Positions 26,951 through 34,844 of a stretch of 45,266 nucleotides of DNA are shown here, in pieces (position 1 is the stretch's first letter; every line of letters begins with the position of its first letter). Below the pieces are notes generated by a model that saw only the letters and a program-made list of their open reading frames with translations, searched no databases and was not told the DNA's origin. The DNA is taken from NCBI RefSeq assembly GCF_000308815.1, contig NZ_BAFX01000195.1:1-45266 (forward strand), given 5' to 3'. Both the position numbers and the translations under genes were made by a program. This DNA comes from Nocardia concava NBRC 100430 (lineage in GTDB: Bacteria > Actinomycetota > Actinomycetes > Mycobacteriales > Mycobacteriaceae).

Positions 26951-27030
26951 ATGGGCCTATTCCTACACAAACCGGTGTGGGATGGCAGTTTCCTGCCAAA
27001 TTCCGTGCGGAAATGTAGGAATAGGCCCAT
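26951..27030. repeat. 80-bp palindromic element with cloverleaf potential
   Basis: Perfect 17-bp terminal arms, ATGGGCCTATTCCTACA and its reverse complement, enclose two 21-nt halves around a central TTTC. Inside are three smaller stems: CACA/TGTG (26966-26979), TGGCAG/CTGCCA (26983-26998) and TTCCG/CGGAA (27001-27012). It is non-coding and could be a MITE or REP-type mobile repeat or a structured RNA. No clear target-site duplication was found. Confidence 0.85.
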
Positions 27031-27060
27031 TCGAGATGGCCGGGCGTGCCGATGGGTGGT

Positions 27061-27080
27061 GCACTCGGGGTATCGAGTGC
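27061..27080. repeat. Small perfect hairpin upstream of the catalase-like gene
   Basis: GCACTCG and CGAGTGC form a 7-bp stem with a 6-nt loop (gggtat). Its purpose is unknown; it could be an operator or a transcription-attenuating hairpin. Confidence 0.5.
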
Positions 27081-27130
27081 GAGCTGTTGGAGTTGAGACG
27101 TCCCGACCGGGGTAGACGTGGGGAGTTCTT

Positions 27131-27152
27131 ACCGAACTGTGAACTGTTCGGT
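27131..27152. promoter_or_regulatory. Inverted repeat, possible operator of the catalase operon
   Basis: ACCGAAC and GTTCGGT are perfect 7-bp arms around TGTGAACT, and the centre also contains a direct repeat GAACTGT-GAACTGT. It lies 84 bases before the catalase-like ATG, a reasonable promoter-proximal distance. The binder is unknown. Confidence 0.45.
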
Positions 27153-27235
27153 GGATCGGCTGTTTTGGTTCGACTTCGAGGTGCGTTGCACACGATCGTG
27201 GATCTCGTTTCGGGAATCGATGCGAGGAGCCAGGT

Positions 27236-28303
27236 ATGGATTGGGAGGATATGCCGCCACGACCGAGCCGGCGCGCCGTGCTGGGCGCGGGTCTGGTTGC
27301 CGGGGCGGGGGCGGTCAGTGTCGGGGGGTTTCTGTTCGCCGGGAACGCGGTGGGGCCGGCGCGGTTGACCGCGCGTCGGGTCGTGGATGGTTTGCAGAGC
27401 GCCAATGGGTTCGTGCCGGGGTATCGGCGTAACCACGCGAAGGGGATCGCGGTCGCGGGGCGATTCGACAGCAGTGGTGACGGCGCGGAGCTTTCGGCCG
27501 CGTCGGTGTTCCGGGCGGGCAGCTATCGGTTCGACGGGCGGTTCTCGCTGGCCGGAGGGAAGCCCTTCACGCCCGATACCGCCGCTGCGCGTAGGGGATT
27601 CGGGCTGCGGCTGGCCTTGCCCGAGGGTGAGGAATGGCGGCTGGCGTTGCTCAATATCCCGGTCTTCACCGATGCCTCGGCGCAGGACTTCCACGACCGC
27701 ACCGCCGCTTACGCACCCGACCCGGGGACCGGGAAACCCGATCCCGCGCGGGTGTGTGACTACGTGGGCGCGCATCCGAAGACCGCCGCCGCACTGCGGG
27801 TCATCGAACAGCAGCCGGCCACCGCGAGCTTCGCGACATCGACCTTCCACGGTCTCAATGCCTTCGAATGCGTCGATGCCCACGGGCGCGCGACGCCGGT
27901 GCGGTGGCGGCTGGAACCCGAAACCGTCGACGCTACCGCCGCGTCCGGGGACGATCAGCTCTTCGCGAGTCTGGCTCGCGATATCCGCCGGGGTCCGGTG
28001 CGGTGGAAAATGATTGCGGTGGTGGGTATTCGGGGTGTCGACCCGACCGATGACCCGACCGTCGCCTGGTCGGCCGACCGACGCCGCATCGAGCTGGGCA
28101 CCGTGGTGGTGACCGATATCGCCACCGAGACCGCCGTCAATGTGCGGGATGTGAATTTCGATCCGCTCGTCCTTCCGAAGGGTCTGGCCGCCTCCGACGA
28201 CCCTGTGCTGCAAGCCCGTTCGGCCGCCTACGCCGAGTCCTACCGTCGTCGTGCGGGCGAGCGGGCCGCGCGGCAGCCGCTGTGCGCGGAGGACCTGGCA
28301 TGA
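27236..28303 (+). CDS. Exported catalase-family peroxidase
   Basis: A 355-residue haem protein of the small catalase-related (SrpA-like) peroxidase group. The N-terminus has a twin-arginine-type signal (PSRRAVLGAGLVAGAG, then a hydrophobic stretch to about residue 36), so it is exported or membrane-anchored. Key residues: distal H67 in RRNHAKGI, distal N140 in LLNIPVF, and proximal Tyr Y332 with R328 in ARSAAY. These proteins lack parts of a full catalase and act as organic peroxidases. The ATG at 27236 has GAGGAG upstream. It overlaps the cytochrome gene by 4 bases. Confidence 0.87.
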   Translation: MDWEDMPPRPSRRAVLGAGLVAGAGAVSVGGFLFAGNAVGPARLTARRVVDGLQSANGFVPGYRRNHAKGIAVAGRFDSSGDGAELSAASVFRAGSYRFDGRFSLAGGKPFTPDTAAARRGFGLRLALPEGEEWRLALLNIPVFTDASAQDFHDRTAAYAPDPGTGKPDPARVCDYVGAHPKTAAALRVIEQQPATASFATSTFHGLNAFECVDAHGRATPVRWRLEPETVDATAASGDDQLFASLARDIRRGPVRWKMIAVVGIRGVDPTDDPTVAWSADRRRIELGTVVVTDIATETAVNVRDVNFDPLVLPKGLAASDDPVLQARSAAYAESYRRRAGERAARQPLCAEDLA

Positions 28304-28962
28304 GCGAGTCCACCGACGAATCCACCCCGGTGGTGGGCGCTCTGCTCGCCGAACCCGACGGTGAACAGCTGGAACACGGTGATTCCCAGGAAGATTCACT
28401 CGAACCCGAGCCCGACCCCGCCTTCGATCCGCTGACGCGGGGGCTGCACTGGCTGATGGCGGTGCTGATCGTCGCCATGTTGTTCCTCGGCGCCGCCATG
28501 GTCGGGACGATCGGCGATTACGGTGTGCTGCTGAGCATTCACCGCACGGTCGGCCTGGCCATCCTGGCTCTGGCCTTGGTGCGCATGGCCAATCGAGTAC
28601 TGCGCCGTGCCCCTGCCTCGCACGCACGCCTGTCCCGCGGTGAGCGCTGGGCCGCGTTCGCCTCGGAGCTGACCTTGTACGTGCTGTTCACCCTGCAACC
28701 GCTGCTCGGCTGGGCGCTGGTATCGGCATCGGGCATACCGGTGCGGGTCGCCGGCGAGGTGCGCCTACCGGCCATCGCCCCCGAAAACGCGCGCCTGTAC
28801 GCCGAACTGCACCTCGTCCATACCTGGCTGGCCTACGCCCTGCTGGCACTGTTCACCGCCCACATGTGCGCGGTGCTCTGGCACGCCGTCGTCCTCCGCG
28901 ACGGTTTGCTGCGCCGGATGCTCCCGGCCTCCCGTCTGCGGCGTGAACGACGGAGTTCATAG
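28300..28962 (+). CDS. Cytochrome b561-type membrane protein
   Basis: A 220-residue integral membrane b-type cytochrome. After an acidic 40-residue N-terminal tail come four membrane helices with candidate haem-ligand His residues: H50 (GLHWLM), H81 (SIHRTVG), H171/H174 (ELHLVHTW) and H187/H194 (TAHMCAVLWHAV). It likely carries electrons from the quinol pool to the exported peroxidase encoded by the coupled upstream gene. The ATG at 28300 overlaps the peroxidase stop (ATGA). Its 3' end overlaps the convergent AraC gene by 6 bases. Confidence 0.85.
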   Translation: MSESTDESTPVVGALLAEPDGEQLEHGDSQEDSLEPEPDPAFDPLTRGLHWLMAVLIVAMLFLGAAMVGTIGDYGVLLSIHRTVGLAILALALVRMANRVLRRAPASHARLSRGERWAAFASELTLYVLFTLQPLLGWALVSASGIPVRVAGEVRLPAIAPENARLYAELHLVHTWLAYALLALFTAHMCAVLWHAVVLRDGLLRRMLPASRLRRERRSS

Positions 28963-29796
28963 CGGGTGTGAGGGCGGGGCGGTGAGGGTGAGGCGGAATT
29001 GGGTTGGGGTGGTGGAGGTTTGGGTTCGGAAGAATTTGGTGAAGTTGGCGGGGTCGTCGAAGCCGAGGCGGCGGGCGCATTCGGCGGTGGTGATGGGGGA
29101 GTGGGCGAGGAGGCGTTTGGCTTCGAGGGTTACTCGGGCGTTGAGGTATTGCTTGGCGGTGGTGGAGGTGGCGGCTTGGACCGCGCGGGAGAGGGTTCGG
29201 GGGGAGTAGCCGAGTTGGGCTGCGTACCAGGCGACTTCGCGGGTTTGGGAGTGGTAGCGCTCGGCCAGGCGGGCGAAGCGGTCGAAGAGGTCGGTGGGGT
29301 CGGGGAGGGGTGGGAGGGCGGTGGAGAGGCGGAGGGCGAGGGCGCTGAGGAGGTGGCGGAGGATGGCGGGGTTGGGTGGGGTGGCGGTGTATTCGGTGAT
29401 CAGGTGGGTGAAGGCGGCGTCGGTGAGAGGGGTGGCGGGGAGGATCGGTGGGGTGGCGGGGGAGGGGAGGTGGGCTTGGGCTGCGGCAGGGATGAGTTCG
29501 GGGCGGCAGAGGAGGGCGTAGCCGTGGAGGTCGGTGAGGTCGTCCCAGCGGTGGGTCCAGCCGGGGCGGATCCAGGCGAGGGTGCCGGCGGTGAGGGGGT
29601 GGGTGACGAAATCGACTGTGATGCTGCCGGTTCCGGCGGTGCAGTGGGCGAGGACGTGGAAGTCGCCGCGGACCACGGCGCGACCGGCCACCGGCATGGG
29701 GCGCAGCTGGTCGAAGGTCAGCAGTTCCAGGCCCGTGGCCGAGCCGGGCTTGAGCGCGTATTGCAGGGTTCGAATCGGTTGTCCATTTTTGACCAT
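28957..29796 (-). CDS. AraC-family transcriptional regulator
   Basis: A 279-residue regulator with an N-terminal cupin-like sensing domain (DFHVLAHCTAGTGSITVDFV, WIRPGWTHRW) and a C-terminal AraC double helix-turn-helix: VAWYAAQLGYSPRTLSRAVQ, then TTAECARRLGFDDPANFTKF and FFRTQT. Gene order and divergence suggest it controls the alpha/beta hydrolase 55 bases away. The short gap contains ACCTGG and CCAGGT in inverted orientation. The sense strand is very C-rich. Confidence 0.9.
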   Translation of the reverse strand: MVKNGQPIRTLQYALKPGSATGLELLTFDQLRPMPVAGRAVVRGDFHVLAHCTAGTGSITVDFVTHPLTAGTLAWIRPGWTHRWDDLTDLHGYALLCRPELIPAAAQAHLPSPATPPILPATPLTDAAFTHLITEYTATPPNPAILRHLLSALALRLSTALPPLPDPTDLFDRFARLAERYHSQTREVAWYAAQLGYSPRTLSRAVQAATSTTAKQYLNARVTLEAKRLLAHSPITTAECARRLGFDDPANFTKFFRTQTSTTPTQFRLTLTAPPSHPL

Positions 29797-29851
29797 GAGC
29801 GGTCACGAATCTACCTGGCCGGGACGGGTTTGGGGACCATACCGTCCAGGT

Positions 29852-30658
29852 ATGAAGAAAATCGCCGTTGCCGGAGGATCACTTCCGATTCACCTGCACG
29901 AGGGCGTGTCCGACGCGCCGACACTGGTATTCCTGCACTACTGGGGCGGGTCGCACCGCACCTGGGATCCGCTCATCGACCAGCTTGAATATCCGGGGCG
30001 AATGGTCACTTATGACCATCGCGGGTGGGGCGAGTCCCGGGAGCTGCCCGGCCCATACGACATCTCCCAGCTGGCCGCCGACGCCCAATGCCTGCTCACC
30101 GAGCTCGCACCGGAGCGCTTCGTGCTGATCGGGCATTCGATGGGCGGAAAGATCGCGCAGTTGCTGGCATCCCGTCGTCCGGCCGGGCTGGAAGGCGTGG
30201 TGCTCATCGCTCCGGCGCCCGCGCGCCCGGTCGTCACTCCCGACGAACAGCGGCAACTGGTGCACGCCTACGACAGCGCGGATGCCGTCGCCCAGGCGCT
30301 CGTCCATGTCCTCGCTCACCGGCCGCTTCCGGATACGTTGCGCGAGCAGGTGATTCACGACAGTCTCGCCGGATCGGCGGCCGCGCACGAGGCCTGGGCA
30401 CTGGACTCCATCGCCCGCGACATTTCCGCCATCGTTCCGCGCATCGACGCTCCGGTTCTGGTCCTGGCGGGTGAGCACGACCGGGTCGACCCACCGGCGG
30501 TGCTCACCGAACACCTGCTGCCCTACCTGCCCACCGCGACGATGCGGATCCTCCCGGACACGGGACACCTTTCACCGCTGGAGAACCCACAGGCGCTCGC
30601 TGCCGAGATCCGCGCGGCGCTCGACCACCTGGCCGCTACTTCGCCTTCGCCCCTTTGA
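29852..30658 (+). CDS. Alpha/beta hydrolase
   Basis: A 268-residue cytoplasmic hydrolase. The oxyanion-hole region is FLHYWGGSHRTW (HYWG instead of the common HGxG), the nucleophile elbow is GHSMGG with S96, VLAGEHDRVDPP carries the acid, and H239 lies in PDTGHLSPLENP. The fold fits the epoxide hydrolase, haloperoxidase and lactone-hydrolase group; the substrate is not evident. The ATG at 29852 is chosen from the MKKIAVAGGSLPIHLHEG start. It is divergent from the AraC regulator and overlaps the convergent TetR gene by 23 bases. Confidence 0.85.
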   Translation: MKKIAVAGGSLPIHLHEGVSDAPTLVFLHYWGGSHRTWDPLIDQLEYPGRMVTYDHRGWGESRELPGPYDISQLAADAQCLLTELAPERFVLIGHSMGGKIAQLLASRRPAGLEGVVLIAPAPARPVVTPDEQRQLVHAYDSADAVAQALVHVLAHRPLPDTLREQVIHDSLAGSAAAHEAWALDSIARDISAIVPRIDAPVLVLAGEHDRVDPPAVLTEHLLPYLPTATMRILPDTGHLSPLENPQALAAEIRAALDHLAATSPSPL

Positions 30659-31211
30659 ACTCGATGGCGGCGACCATGGCGCGGGCCAACTGCTCGGGAT
30701 CGTCGCCGCCGAGCGTGGAATCGGTCAGTGCACCTTCGCGCCACAGGGTGGCGAAGCCGTGCACGAGCGACCAGGCCGCCAATCGGGCGGCAGGTCCGCC
30801 CGTCGCCGGTATCCCCAGTTCCAGTACTCCGGAACTCAATTCGCCGCCGGAGCGGGTCCGAGCGGCGATCAATCGCTCATCGTCCGCGCGCAGCAGATCG
30901 TGCCGGAACATCACGTCGAAATGCCCGGGATGATTGCGCGCGAACCGGATGTAGGCGACCGCGACCTCGCGGAAATCACCTGACGCCGAACGTAATTCGG
31001 CATCGAGCAGCTCGAAACCCTCGATCGCGAGCGCGGTCAGCAGGCCTTGCCGATTTCCGAAATGATGCGCCGGGGCCGCGTGCGACACCCCGGCCCGCTG
31101 CGCCAGCGCCCGCAGCGACACCGAATCGACCCCCTCGGCCGCGATCTGCTCGGCGGCGGCCCGCAGCAGGGCGGTCCGCAGATCTCCGTGGTGATACGCG
31201 CTCTTCGTCAC
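30636..31211 (-). CDS. TetR/AcrR-family regulator
   Basis: A 191-residue repressor. YHHGDLRTALLRAAAEQIAA followed by SLRALAQRAGVSHAAPAHHF is the TetR helix-turn-helix of a subgroup often found beside redox or membrane protein genes; the C-terminal part is a helical WHG-type domain (LVHGFATLWREGAL). The start GTG at 31211 has only an abutting GAGGA, so translation may be leaderless. A large inverted repeat lies between it and the divergent DoxX gene and is probably its own operator. Confidence 0.9.
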   Translation of the reverse strand: MTKSAYHHGDLRTALLRAAAEQIAAEGVDSVSLRALAQRAGVSHAAPAHHFGNRQGLLTALAIEGFELLDAELRSASGDFREVAVAYIRFARNHPGHFDVMFRHDLLRADDERLIAARTRSGGELSSGVLELGIPATGGPAARLAAWSLVHGFATLWREGALTDSTLGGDDPEQLARAMVAAIEFKGAKAK

Positions 31212-31229
31212 TCCTCGATGGTCGCCCAG

Positions 31230-31284
31230 AATCTAGACATTGACAAGTTCCCGAGGTCGCGCCTATCTTGTCAGTGTCTAGATT
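31230..31284. promoter_or_regulatory. Divergent operator and promoter between TetR and DoxX genes
   Basis: Left arm AATCTAGACATTGACAAG (31230-31247) and right arm at 31267-31284 are inverted copies matching at 17 of 18 positions, with a 19-nt spacer. The DoxX promoter fits within it: TTGACA at 31240-31245, an 18-bp spacer, and TATCTT at 31264-31269. Occupied arms would overlap both elements, and the symmetry allows autoregulation. Confidence 0.8.
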
Positions 31285-31307
31285 GCTCCGATCACGAGGA
31301 GTCCGCG

Positions 31308-31742
31308 ATGGCCCCCCTCATCGTTCTCATCATCGTCACCGGGCTGGCCCGACTGGCCGGCCTGCTGCACGCCACCGACTGGCTGAACTCCTGGCCGCAT
31401 GCCGTCCGCCTCGGCCTGGCCGCCATGTTCGCCCTCACCGCCTCCGCGCACTTCCTGCAGCCCCGCCGCGACGCCCTGATCGCCATGATCCCGCCGCGCC
31501 TGCCCAACCCGGCCGCCCTGGTCACCCTGACCGGCGTACTCGAATTGGCCGGAGCGATCGGCCTTCTCATCCCCTGGGCCGCACCGCTCGCCGCGGTCTG
31601 CCTGGCCCTGATGCTGCTGTTCCTGTTCCCCGCAAACATCCGCGCCGCGCGTGCGAGCGGCGGAATCAAGACCATGCCGCTGCCCCTGCGCGGGCTGGTT
31701 CAGGTGGTCTTCATCGCGGCATGCGTGCTCGCCGCGTTCTGA
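31308..31742 (+). CDS. DoxX-family membrane protein
   Basis: A 144-residue protein with four membrane helices (about residues 3-15, 30-45, 70-90 and 125-143). TASAHFLQPRRDALIAMIPP and LTGVLELAGAIGLLIPWAAP are typical of DoxX-like proteins. The ATG at 31308 has GAGGA at 31296-31300. It is divergent from the TetR repressor and probably its main target; a terminator follows. Confidence 0.85.
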   Translation: MAPLIVLIIVTGLARLAGLLHATDWLNSWPHAVRLGLAAMFALTASAHFLQPRRDALIAMIPPRLPNPAALVTLTGVLELAGAIGLLIPWAAPLAAVCLALMLLFLFPANIRAARASGGIKTMPLPLRGLVQVVFIAACVLAAF

Positions 31743-31748
31743 AAAGTG

Positions 31749-31780
31749 TTCGGGGCCAGGGGAATAGCCGTGGCCCCGAA
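31749..31780 (+). terminator. Terminator after the DoxX gene
   Basis: TTCGGGGCCA and TGGCCCCGAA form a perfect 10-bp stem around a 12-nt loop, a few bases past the DoxX stop and before the convergent cyclase-family gene. Confidence 0.75.
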
Positions 31781-31815
31781 TTCATGCCGATTGAGTCATT
31801 TTCAGGTCCAGCCAG

Positions 31816-32799
31816 TCATTTGATCGCGACCGGGCTGATCGGGGATCCCACCGCGCCCGGAACGTTCAGGGCGGGCGCGCACAGCAGGAAGTCGTAGACC
31901 CCGTCCTCGGCGCAGTCGCGGCCCAGTGCCTCCAGGTCCCAGATCTCGCCGAGCGGCATGCCCATATCGCGCAGCGCCAGCATGTGCAGGGGCATCATCA
32001 CGCCGTCCTCGGGGCGCATCACCTCGACGGCGGGATTGTCGACGGCCACCGCGGCGATGTCGTGCTCGTGCAGCCATTCCGCGCAGCGCCAGCTCAATCC
32101 CGGACTGCCGCCGAACCATTCGGACTGCCTGCGGGTTTCGAGGAAGCGGGTCCACCAGCCGGTGCGGATGACGAGGATGTCGCCGGGCAGGAGTTCGACG
32201 CCCTGCGCCGCGATCACCGCGTCCAGATCGTGTGGGCCGACCACCGTCGCGGGTTCGAGCCGATCGAGGCCGCGGTACCTGGCGACGTCCAGCAGTACGC
32301 CGCGCCCCACCACACCGCCGCGCGCCGCGACGTGCTCGATTCCGAGTTTGGTAGCCCCTCGGCTCGTGACGGCCGCAGCCGGATAGCCGTTGTACAGCAG
32401 CCCGTCGTAGTACACGTGCGAGAGCGCGTCCCACTGCGTCGCGGCCTGCAGCGGCATCATGATGTAGTCGTCGTTGAACCGCATCGGACTGTTCGCGTAC
32501 ATGGCCGCGATCTGTGCATCCCCCGCACCGCCCCACTCGGCGAGATGCGTCGCGAGATCGGCGTCACCACCGTCGACGGCCATCAGATGAATGGGATTGC
32601 GCCGGAACCCGCTGGACCCCTGCGGCCCGTCCGCGTCGAACGGCACCCCGAGCGCGATACCGCGCCCCTGACGTGCGCGGGTGGCCGCATACGCAATGCG
32701 CTCCGGGGTGAGCAGATTCAGCGTCCCGAGCTGGTCGTCTGCACCCCACCGTCCCCAGTTGCGCACTCTCTCAGCGGCTTTGCGCCAGGCTTCGGTCAC
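31816..32799 (-). CDS. Cyclase-family hydrolase (kynurenine formamidase-like)
   Basis: A 327-residue metal-dependent hydrolase of the cyclase/KynB family. ATQWDALSHV carries the metal-binding Asp and His, VVGRGVLLDVARYRG and GDILVIRTGWWTRF are the core strands, and HEHDIAAVAVDNPAVEV precedes the last metal-site loop LHMLALRDMG. Family members hydrolyse amides or cyclic intermediates, such as N-formylkynurenine or polyketide-type substrates. The specific substrate is unknown. The GTG at 32799 has GGAGG 8 nt upstream. Confidence 0.85.
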   Translation of the reverse strand: MTEAWRKAAERVRNWGRWGADDQLGTLNLLTPERIAYAATRARQGRGIALGVPFDADGPQGSSGFRRNPIHLMAVDGGDADLATHLAEWGGAGDAQIAAMYANSPMRFNDDYIMMPLQAATQWDALSHVYYDGLLYNGYPAAAVTSRGATKLGIEHVAARGGVVGRGVLLDVARYRGLDRLEPATVVGPHDLDAVIAAQGVELLPGDILVIRTGWWTRFLETRRQSEWFGGSPGLSWRCAEWLHEHDIAAVAVDNPAVEVMRPEDGVMMPLHMLALRDMGMPLGEIWDLEALGRDCAEDGVYDFLLCAPALNVPGAVGSPISPVAIK

Positions 32800-32885
32800 G
32801 GGGACGCCTCCATCCGACGGGTCGGTTCGATCTTTACCCGGTCCCGCGGAGCCTGTCGAGGGTCAGTCCCGGTCGGTCTGGTTGG

Positions 32886-33329
32886 ATGGGCGCAGTGACC
32901 AGCGTTCCCTTCCGATTGATCGGCGACCAGCGGCTGGACCGGGTCATGCCCGCCTGGGCCGAGTCCTATCCGCCCTACGACACGGTCGTCGGCTACTCGG
33001 ATCTCGGTCACGCCTTCCTGATGAGCAGCCGCACCGGCGAATACGGCATCTTCGACCCGTACAGCCCCGGCGTGAAGGACTACGGCGTCTTCACCGAGGT
33101 CACCGACTTCGTCAGCCAGGTGCTCTTCGACCCGAGCGTCATCACCTACGTCCTGCAACCCGGGCACGTCGCCGAGATCCGCAAGCGACTCGGCCCGCTC
33201 GGCGACGACGAGGTCTACATCGCCACCCCGTACCCGTTCCTCGGCGGGTCCGAAGCGCCGGAGTCGTACCAGAAGGGCGGCGTCTGGGTATTCTTCGACC
33301 TTGTGGCGCAGGCGCACGAGGACGAATGA
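32886..33329 (+). CDS. Tdi1-type immunity domain protein
   Basis: A 147-residue soluble protein. The block HAFLMSSRTGEYGIFDPYSP, a DFVSQVLFDPSVITYVL helix and the block LGPLGDDEVYIATPYPFLGG resemble the T6SS immunity protein Tdi1 (DUF1851) family. Such proteins neutralise secreted toxins, though many members in actinobacteria are uncharacterised and no toxin is visible here. The start is the ATG at 32886 or the GTG at 32895; neither has a good ribosome binding site. It overlaps the HEAT-repeat gene by 4 bases (ATGA). Confidence 0.7.
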   Translation: MGAVTSVPFRLIGDQRLDRVMPAWAESYPPYDTVVGYSDLGHAFLMSSRTGEYGIFDPYSPGVKDYGVFTEVTDFVSQVLFDPSVITYVLQPGHVAEIRKRLGPLGDDEVYIATPYPFLGGSEAPESYQKGGVWVFFDLVAQAHEDE

Positions 33330-34732
33330 CTCCCGACGAGTTCGACGAGCTGGCACGCGCGGAGGACTACCGGTCGATTCCGCGGCTGACAGCCATGGTG
33401 TTCGACGATTCGCTGCCCGAGTCGATACGCGACCGCGCCTCACGGGTGCTGGAAGGCTTCGACGACTCCGTCACCGGCGAACAATGCCGAACCTGGTGGG
33501 CTGGTGGAGATCCCGTGGTCATGCGGCATGCGTTGCGCTTCATGACTCGCGCCGAGGCCGACATCGTGACCGCCGTGGCGGGTGACGATACGCATCCATC
33601 GCAGGCACTCGCTCTGCGAACCATGAGTTTCGGGTACGGGGAAGCCGAATTCGTGCCGTTACTCGTGCGCGCACTGTCGCATGGTGATTCCCGGGTCCGC
33701 AGGGCGGCAATCGAGGCGTCGTTCTGGGAAGAGCCTGCGGCCGCCGAGACGGGATTGCTGGCTGCCGCGAATGACGAGACATTCGAAGTAGCCGAGGCGG
33801 CACTCGAGGCGCTGCCGTACTACGCCACTCAGCGGGTACTGCGTGGTGTCGCCGAACTGCGAGCCCATCCGGACGCGCGAATCGGTGAGGCTGCCACGAA
33901 GGCATTCGAAGACCTGCGCGAAACATTCGAGGATGCGGCATCCGAAGGAGACCCGAAAGCCGTTGCCCTGCTGCGTCAGTGGATGCGGCCGGTGCGCGAA
34001 CTAGTGGCCTGGCCGGAGGAGATCACTCTAAGTGAACGGGGTCAGCCCATTTCCCGGCAATGGCCGGCGGTGGTCCCCGAACCCGGCTTGATAGCTCTGC
34101 TCGACAACCCGGACACCGATCGGGAAGAGCTCGAGCGGACTCTGCGCGGGGTCGACTGGACGGGTTACGACTCGGACGAGCGGGAACGGGCGGCCGCTCG
34201 ACTGACGACTCACCCGAATCCGCTTGTTCGCGAAATCGGCTGCGCCGCACTGGTCGACTGGGATCGCACGGACGACCTCATGCGTATGACGGGGGACACC
34301 AGTTCCAACGTCCGCAAGTCGGCGATCTACAACCTCTCACTCCTCCCTGCGAATCCCGCTGTCGCCGAACTGGCGTGGCGGTACCTGCCCACCGTGACCG
34401 GGACGGCGGCACAAGAGGCCCTCAAAGCCTACGTCGCTCACGCGGAAGGCTCGGCGACCGATCGGCTCGTCGAGCTGGTTCGGTCCGATCCGCGCGAAGC
34501 CGTTCGCTACGAAGCCATTCACGCTTTGGGGAAGCTTCGTGCCGTCAGGGAGGTTCACGGCCTCGCCGATCTGCTCGCCGAGCCACCGGGTGTCCACTGG
34601 GGCGTCCATACGGCCCTGCTCTGGGTTTTGCGCGAGCTCGAGCTCGCCACGCCTCTTCCCGCGCAGCTAGCCACCGTCGACAACCTCCATCTTCAGATTG
34701 CCATCGCTCGATACACCGCGCACCAATCGTGA
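33326..34732 (+). CDS. HEAT-repeat protein
   Basis: A 468-residue, all-helical, acidic protein made of HEAT/PBS-lyase-type repeats, for example DSRVRRAAIEASFWEEP, NPLVREIGCAALVDW, SSNVRKSAIYNLSLLP and DPREAVRYEAIHALGKL. There is no catalytic motif or signal peptide; a protein-protein scaffold is likely. The start codon overlaps the stop of the Tdi1-like gene, so the two are made together and may form a complex. The long open frame that runs in from upstream is not used. Confidence 0.82.
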   Translation: MTPDEFDELARAEDYRSIPRLTAMVFDDSLPESIRDRASRVLEGFDDSVTGEQCRTWWAGGDPVVMRHALRFMTRAEADIVTAVAGDDTHPSQALALRTMSFGYGEAEFVPLLVRALSHGDSRVRRAAIEASFWEEPAAAETGLLAAANDETFEVAEAALEALPYYATQRVLRGVAELRAHPDARIGEAATKAFEDLRETFEDAASEGDPKAVALLRQWMRPVRELVAWPEEITLSERGQPISRQWPAVVPEPGLIALLDNPDTDREELERTLRGVDWTGYDSDERERAAARLTTHPNPLVREIGCAALVDWDRTDDLMRMTGDTSSNVRKSAIYNLSLLPANPAVAELAWRYLPTVTGTAAQEALKAYVAHAEGSATDRLVELVRSDPREAVRYEAIHALGKLRAVREVHGLADLLAEPPGVHWGVHTALLWVLRELELATPLPAQLATVDNLHLQIAIARYTAHQS

Positions 34733-34844
34733 TCAACCGCCGCTTCGCGGTGCGGAACAGACGGTATGGTCGGGAGGTTGTGCGCTCCCTCGGGTCCGGC
34801 CCCGCCGCGACCGGGCGGTGAGCCGTTGAAAGGGAGTGGTGGAC

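Larger units (their letters stand above)
26758..27235. other. Intergenic region rich in inverted repeats
   Basis: 478 bases between the FAD oxidoreductase and the catalase-like gene. It holds GAGAATGCA (26779-26787) and its inverted copy TGCATTCTC (26825-26833), an 80-bp palindromic element (26951-27030), and two hairpins (27061-27080 and 27131-27152). A 20-codon frame at 26837-26899 ends at TGA but has no ribosome binding site and is not called. The catalase promoter is likely in the last 100 bases. Confidence 0.6.

Noticed and set aside
25470..26951. A 493-codon plus-strand frame over the FAD oxidoreductase
   Set aside because: The product is Arg/Pro-rich and without motifs; the other frame carries the GxGxxG, DG and GD flavin motifs.
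26909..27115. A 68-codon frame across the 80-bp palindrome
   Set aside because: There is no ribosome binding site and the frame is set by the palindrome itself; coding is unlikely.
28999..29988. A 329-codon Gly/Glu/Val-rich plus-strand frame opposite the AraC gene
   Set aside because: Extreme composition without motifs; the minus strand encodes a clear AraC helix-turn-helix.
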